A stretch of DNA of 8,036 nucleotides from assembly GCA_017964745.1 (NCBI GenBank), contig JAGCRJ010000052.1, positions 1-8,036 on the forward strand, given 5' to 3'. The notes under the pieces were generated by a model, which saw nothing but the letters and a program-made list of their open reading frames with translations, was not told the origin of the DNA and did no database searches. This document shows positions 4,796 to 8,036 of the stretch, piece after piece. The DNA is from Lachnospiraceae bacterium. Its GTDB lineage: Bacteria; Bacillota; Clostridia; Lachnospirales; Lachnospiraceae. Both the position numbers and the translations under genes were made by a program. Each line of letters begins with the position of its first letter. Position 1 is the first letter of the stretch.

Positions 4796-5992
4796 ATGCC
4801 CAAGCGTGAAGAAAAAAGAAATCTCGAAAGTATTCCCGTAGGTTCACTCGGGATAATAACACTTGACGGATGCAGGAGTCTTGCGGAGCGTGTGGATTCT
4901 TACCTGGTCAAGTGGCGTTCCGAAAGAGAGAGTGAGCACAAGGGTTCGCTCGCATTCTCGGGTTATCAGAGAGATTCATACCTTCTTAAAGCCAGAGTTC
5001 CCAGATTCGGTTCCGGCGAAGGAAAAGGAGAGATCCTTGAATCCGTCAGAGGTACCGATCTTTACATTCTTGTAGATGTACTCAATTATTCCGAAACGTA
5101 TTCGCTCTGCGGACATGAAAACCACATGTCACCGGATGATCACTTCCAGGATCTGAAAAGGATCATCGCAGCGGTAGGCGGTAAGGCCCGCAGGATCACG
5201 GTCATCATGCCTTTCCTGTATGAGAGCCGCCAGCACAAGAGAACGGCACGTGAATCACTCGATTGTGCGATCGCCCTTCAGGAGCTCGTACGCATGGGTG
5301 TGGACAATATCATCACCTTCGATGCACACGATCCCAGGGTACAGAACGCTATTCCCTTAAGCGGATTTGAGACAGTACAGGTTCCCTACCAGTTCATCAA
5401 GGGCCTGCTCCGTCACGTAAAGGGACTTAAGATCGATTCCGATAACATGATGGTCATCTCCCCCGATGAGGGCGGAATGAGAAGAGCGATCTATATTGCC
5501 AACGTTCTCGGCATCGATATGGGTATGTTCTATAAGAGACGTGATTACCGTAAGATCGTAAACGGCAGGAACCCCATCATCTCACACGAATTCCTCGGAA
5601 GCGATGTTTCCGGCAAGGATATGATCATCATCGACGATATGATCTCCTCAGGTGATTCGGTACTTGAGGTAGCTGCCGAACTCAAGGCGAGAAATGCGAG
5701 AAACATCTTCGTATTTTCAACCTTCGGTCTTTTCACCGGCGGACTTTCCAAGTTCGATGAAGCATACGAAAAGGGACTTATTTCGAGGATCCTTACCACG
5801 AACCTGATCTATCAGACTCCCGAGCTTCTTAAGAAGGAATGGTATATCAGCTGCGACCTGAGTAAGTATATCGCATACATCATCGATACACTCAATCACG
5901 ATTCTTCGATATCCGATCTTCTCAATCCCAACGAGAGGATACAGAGCATCGTCGCAAGATACAATTCCGGCGAGCTTGAGAGTGAAGAATAA
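4796..5992 (+). CDS. prs: Ribose-phosphate pyrophosphokinase (PRPP synthetase), long divergent form
   Basis: This cytoplasmic enzyme of 398 residues would make PRPP from ribose 5-phosphate and ATP for purine, pyrimidine, His, Trp and NAD synthesis. Conserved landmarks in order are GEILESVRGTDLYIL (RGxD element), the catalytic-region loop M138-PFLYESRQHK-R149 (usual form PYARQDRK), D176-A-H-D-P (usual DLHA), SPDEGGMRRA (usual SPDxGGxxRA), K247-R-R249 of the flexible loop, and the PRPP-binding loop D280-D-M-I-S-S-G-D287 (usual DDMIDTAGT). It is about 80 residues longer than the classic 315-residue enzyme, with an extended N-terminus and C-terminus. Several loops differ, though the residues expected to bind PRPP are present. 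AGGAG lies 6 bases before the ATG and 12 bases separate it from the loader gene. A terminator follows, so it is the last gene of the operon. Confidence 0.87.
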   Translation: MPKREEKRNLESIPVGSLGIITLDGCRSLAERVDSYLVKWRSERESEHKGSLAFSGYQRDSYLLKARVPRFGSGEGKGEILESVRGTDLYILVDVLNYSETYSLCGHENHMSPDDHFQDLKRIIAAVGGKARRITVIMPFLYESRQHKRTARESLDCAIALQELVRMGVDNIITFDAHDPRVQNAIPLSGFETVQVPYQFIKGLLRHVKGLKIDSDNMMVISPDEGGMRRAIYIANVLGIDMGMFYKRRDYRKIVNGRNPIISHEFLGSDVSGKDMIIIDDMISSGDSVLEVAAELKARNARNIFVFSTFGLFTGGLSKFDEAYEKGLISRILTTNLIYQTPELLKKEWYISCDLSKYIAYIIDTLNHDSSISDLLNPNERIQSIVARYNSGELESEE

Positions 5993-6006
5993 GAGCTTTA
6001 AATTCC

Positions 6007-6036
6007 GGGCGTACGGTCATCCGTACGCCCTTTTTT
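6007..6036 (+). terminator. Intrinsic terminator after prs
   Basis: GGGCGTACGG (6007-6016) and CCGTACGCCC (6021-6030) form a perfect 10-bp stem with the loop TCAT, followed at once by six T. It lies 15 bases after the prs stop and closes the operon. Confidence 0.95.
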
Positions 6037-6039
6037 CTG

Positions 6040-6070
6040 CCTTACAAAACTGTAAGGTTGGAGTAAGGTT
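6040..6070 (+). promoter_or_regulatory. Operator-like inverted and phased direct repeats
   Basis: CCTTAC (6040-6045) and GTAAGG (6052-6057) form an inverted repeat around AAAACT. The word GTAAGGTT occurs at 6052-6059 and again at 6063-6070, an exact 11-bp period. Tandem 8-bp words one helical turn apart, ending 7 bases before the -35, are typical of sites for OmpR/PhoB-type activators. The regulator is not in the window. Confidence 0.55.
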
Positions 6071-6077
6071 ATTCGAT

Positions 6078-6105
6078 GTGACTTTTTTACGAAAACTGTT
6101 ATCTT
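6078..6105 (+). promoter_or_regulatory. Promoter of the DUF4003-ABC operon
   Basis: GTGACT (6078-6083) and TATCTT (6100-6105) are separated by 16 bases, with an extended -10 TG at 6097-6098. Both hexamers match consensus at four of six positions, so the promoter is probably weak alone and suited to activation from the repeats just upstream. Confidence 0.5.
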
Positions 6106-6131
6106 AGTATCACGGAGAGGAGATACGGGTT

Positions 6132-6161
6132 ATGCCTGATTTCCTTCCGGCAAAATCCTAA
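6132..6161 (+). CDS. Possible 8-residue leader peptide
   Basis: ATG at 6132 follows GGAGAGGAG (6114-6122) with a 9-base gap and encodes MPDFLPAKS before TAA; nine sense codons including the start. It lies wholly within the leader of the DUF4003 gene, 22 bases before that gene's ATG. The strong ribosome binding site is the main support; the codons show no attenuation pattern that I recognise. Confidence 0.25.
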   Translation: MPDFLPAKS

Positions 6162-6183
6162 CGTAATAAAAGGAGATAAGAAA

Positions 6184-7164
6184 ATGACTGAAAAGATGAT
6201 CGCAAAATGTGACCTGTTTGCAGCAAATAAGAACCTGATCCACAAAAAGTTCGTATGGGATTACAATCTCATGAGCGTTCTGTCCAGTCTGGTATATACA
6301 TCCGAGGACAAAGAAGCCGATGTGGAGAAAATGAAGAAATGTCTTTCGATCATTAAGAAAAACAGCGGAGTATTCTCACCCTTCAGGAGCAGCGAAAGAC
6401 TTTTCCTCGTAAGCAAGATGGCACTTTCAGAGGATCCCGAAAAGTATTTCGCTGATGTAAAAGCTCTTTATGACAAGATCAGGAAAGGCCATTTTTCCAA
6501 GGATACATTCATGGTCATTGCCGCAGTCAATATCGTTGATGCGGGACGCATATCCGAGGCCGGGACAATCATCACAAAGTTCAATGATATAATGAAGCGC
6601 ATGAAGAAAGAGCATCCCATGCTTACCGCAAACACCGATATGCCCATGGTCGTATGCCTTGCAATGTCGGATAAAAGCGTGGATGAGATCATAGATGAGA
6701 TGGAAGCAAACTACGCTGCTCTCAAGACCGTGTTCAAGGGCCATTCCGACTCGGTCCAAGGTCTTGCCGAGGTCCTTACTCTTCAGGACGGAACATCCGA
6801 CGAGAAGTGCCGTAAGGTATTTGATATATACAATGCTTTCGGAGCAGCCCACAGAAAGTATTCGAAAGAATACGGACTTGCATCCCTCGGCGCACTTATC
6901 GGAAGCTCGAAAGCTCCCGAAGATCTTGTAAGTGAGATCTGTGAAGCCGAAAGATATCTTGCCGGCAAGAAGGGCATGGGAGCCTCCATAATGGGAAGAT
7001 CCGACAGACTTATGCTTGCCGCTCTCATCGCAGCCGATTGTGAGGGCATTTCCGGAAACGGAATGAAGAACCCCATCATCGTGGAGACTATCCAGACGAT
7101 CATTGCAATGGAGGTTATGATGGTTGTTGTCGCAACATCCGCTGCAACAAGTTCATCACATTGA
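6184..7164 (+). CDS. DUF4003 family protein
   Basis: This 326-residue protein fits the uncharacterised DUF4003 family in length and N-terminal pattern: D10-L-F ... L-I-x-K-K-F-V-W-D-Y at about 10-27, then helices with KKCLSIIKKNSGVFSPFRSS near 51-70. The middle is helical, with repeated Y/F-xx-hydrophobic patterns (KALYDKIRKGHFSKD, AALKTVFKGHSDSV) that could form a helical-repeat scaffold. The C-terminus, residues 297-326, is strongly hydrophobic and then Ala/Thr/Ser rich (IIAMEVMMVVVATSAATSSS), perhaps a membrane-touching tail. There is no signal peptide and no recognisable catalytic motif. AGGAG lies 8 bases before the ATG. It heads an apparent operon with an ABC transporter and has its own promoter and possible operator. 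Function is unknown; the family call is from pattern memory. Confidence 0.75.
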   Translation: MTEKMIAKCDLFAANKNLIHKKFVWDYNLMSVLSSLVYTSEDKEADVEKMKKCLSIIKKNSGVFSPFRSSERLFLVSKMALSEDPEKYFADVKALYDKIRKGHFSKDTFMVIAAVNIVDAGRISEAGTIITKFNDIMKRMKKEHPMLTANTDMPMVVCLAMSDKSVDEIIDEMEANYAALKTVFKGHSDSVQGLAEVLTLQDGTSDEKCRKVFDIYNAFGAAHRKYSKEYGLASLGALIGSSKAPEDLVSEICEAERYLAGKKGMGASIMGRSDRLMLAALIAADCEGISGNGMKNPIIVETIQTIIAMEVMMVVVATSAATSSSH

Positions 7165-7181
7165 TAAGACACAGACCAAAA

Positions 7182-7208
7182 TGCCTGCCGGCCGCAAACC
7201 GGCAGGCA
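7182..7208 (+). repeat. Intercistronic 10-bp GC-rich stem
   Basis: TGCCTGCCGG (7182-7191) and CCGGCAGGCA (7199-7208) pair perfectly around a 7-base loop, between the DUF4003 stop and the ABC gene. No T run follows; GATATCC and the ribosome binding site come instead. It is more likely an RNA stability or processing element that tunes the ratio of the two genes than a full terminator. Confidence 0.6.
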
Positions 7209-7226
7209 GATATCCGGAGGAAATAA

Positions 7227-7997
7227 ATGTCAGTAATTTTGGAAGTTCAGAACGCAGAAAAGTATTACGGAAATAAAGGAAATATCTCCGCTGCTTTGAA
7301 TGACTTAAGCTTTACCGTAAGTGAGGGAGAATTCGTCGGGATCATGGGTGCGAGCGGAAGCGGAAAGACCACGCTTCTTAACTGCATTTCAACCATAGAT
7401 ACCCTTTCCGCCGGAAGGGTTCTTATCAGGAATAAGAATATCGCTAATCTCAAGGGTAAGGAGCTTGACCGTTTCCGTGCGGAGTGCCTCGGTTTCATCT
7501 TCCAGGATTTTAACCTTCTCGATACAATGACCGCGCGTGAGAACATAGCACTTGCGCTTTCGGTAAGAGGAGAAGATCATACGAAGATAGACGATAAGAT
7601 CGGTGACATCGCAAAGCTTCTCGGCATCGAAGATGTTCTCGATAAATTCCCCTATGAGATGAGCGGTGGACAGAAGCAGAGAGTAGCCGCTGCAAGGGCT
7701 GTTGTTACGGATCCGGAGCTTGTTCTCGCCGATGAACCCACCGGTGCACTTGATTCGAGATCTTCAAAGGCGCTGATGGAGAGTCTGGGAAAACTCAATT
7801 CCGAGAGAAACTCGACGATCCTCATGGTAACTCACGATACCTTCTCGGCAAGCTATGCCGGACGCATCCTGTTTATCAAGGACGGACAGATCTTTACCCA
7901 GATCGTAAAGGAAAAAAACGAGTCGAGGAAGGATTTCTTCAGAAGGATCGTTGATGTGACGACTGTTCTCGGAGGTGAGCTCGATGAGATCGTTTGA
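7227..7997 (+). CDS. ABC transporter ATP-binding protein, BceA/MacB (LolD-like) type
   Basis: This 256-residue ATPase would power a membrane transporter of the MacB/Bce type. All motifs are present: Walker A G41-A-S-G-S-G-K47-T-T, Q-loop F92-Q93-D94-F-N-L-L-D, signature M145-S-G-G-Q-K-Q-R152, Walker B L165-V-L-A-D169-E170-P-T-G-A-L-D176, and H-loop H203 in MVTHD. The FQDFNLLD and LADEPTGALDS wording marks the group that pairs with FtsX-like permeases rather than import or lipid-flippase groups. The C-terminal extension of about 35 residues is charged and rich in Lys and Arg. GGAGG lies 6 bases before the ATG. The next gene overlaps its end by 14 bases, so translation is probably coupled. In this family such pairs handle antimicrobial peptides or cell-envelope signals; the substrate here is unknown. 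Confidence 0.93.
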   Translation: MSVILEVQNAEKYYGNKGNISAALNDLSFTVSEGEFVGIMGASGSGKTTLLNCISTIDTLSAGRVLIRNKNIANLKGKELDRFRAECLGFIFQDFNLLDTMTARENIALALSVRGEDHTKIDDKIGDIAKLLGIEDVLDKFPYEMSGGQKQRVAAARAVVTDPELVLADEPTGALDSRSSKALMESLGKLNSERNSTILMVTHDTFSASYAGRILFIKDGQIFTQIVKEKNESRKDFFRRIVDVTTVLGGELDEIV

Positions 7998-8036
7998 TAT
8001 AGCTCTAAAGAACATCAAAAAGAGCCGCAGTGATTA
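7984..8036 (+). CDS. FtsX-like permease, 5' fragment
   Basis: ATG at 7984 follows GGAGGTGA (7971-7978) and overlaps the ATPase gene by 14 bases in another frame. The 17 complete codons read MRSFDIALKNIKKSRSD. The pattern F-D-I-A-x-K-N-I-K is how many Bce/MacB-type permeases begin, just before their first membrane helix. The gene runs off the window. The call rests on this start, the overlap and the upstream ATPase. Confidence 0.78.
   Translation, partial: MRSFDIALKNIKKSRSD

Noticed and set aside
6783..7172. Minus-strand open frame of 129 codons over the DUF4003 3' end
   Set aside because: It is the mirror of an Ala/Ile-rich coding region, with no family resemblance.
7182..7208. Intrinsic terminator between DUF4003 and ABC genes
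   Set aside because: The stem is strong but no T run follows, and a ribosome binding site comes 8 bases later, so it was kept only as an intercistronic repeat.

Overview
This window looks like a chromosomal segment from a Clostridia-type Firmicute, most likely a member of the Lachnospiraceae. The evidence is the protein style (DnaD-domain primosome protein next to a DnaC/DnaI-type loader, QueT transporter, long divergent PRPP synthetase, DUF4003 protein, Bce/MacB-type ABC ATPase), strong Shine-Dalgarno sites and moderate GC content judged by eye. No rRNA, tRNA, CRISPR array, insertion sequence or phage gene is visible.

Layout. Positions 2-268 hold the 3' end of a NapH-like 4Fe-4S protein. 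It converges on queT (minus strand, 331-855) at a shared bidirectional terminator (283-311). Upstream of queT, on its own strand, is a compact leader that fits a preQ1 class I riboswitch overlapping the ribosome binding site (865-905). The -10 elements of queT and of the divergent Mur ligase gene occupy the same few bases near 930-936.

Positions 1065-2348 encode a short MurC-type Mur ligase. A gene-poor stretch of about 375 bases follows (2349-2724). It contains one 20-codon ORF, a dense group of DnaA-box-like sequences (2454-2588), overlapping inverted repeats, a promoter, and a hairpin at the predicted mRNA 5' end. It leads into a compact operon: a DnaD-domain protein (TTG start, 2725-3813), a DnaC/DnaI-like helicase loader (3824-4783) and ribose-phosphate pyrophosphokinase (4796-5992), closed by a strong intrinsic terminator (6007-6036).

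The last unit starts with a promoter preceded by an inverted repeat and an 11-bp-phased direct repeat, which looks like a response-regulator site. It then runs through a possible 8-residue leader peptide, a DUF4003 protein (6184-7164), an intergenic 10-bp stem, an ABC ATPase (7227-7997) and the first codons of an FtsX-like permease (7984 to the window edge).

How the genes work together. The central operon joins primosome assembly (helicase loading) with supply of PRPP for nucleotide synthesis, and its promoter lies just downstream of DnaA boxes. This suggests DnaA control or, less likely, a replication origin. The last operon resembles the ABC modules that sense or export antimicrobial peptides, with a DUF4003 gene as the first cistron. 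I do not see a wholly new system. The best leads are the DnaA-box cluster, the phased repeat ahead of the DUF4003-ABC operon, and the gene pairing in that operon.
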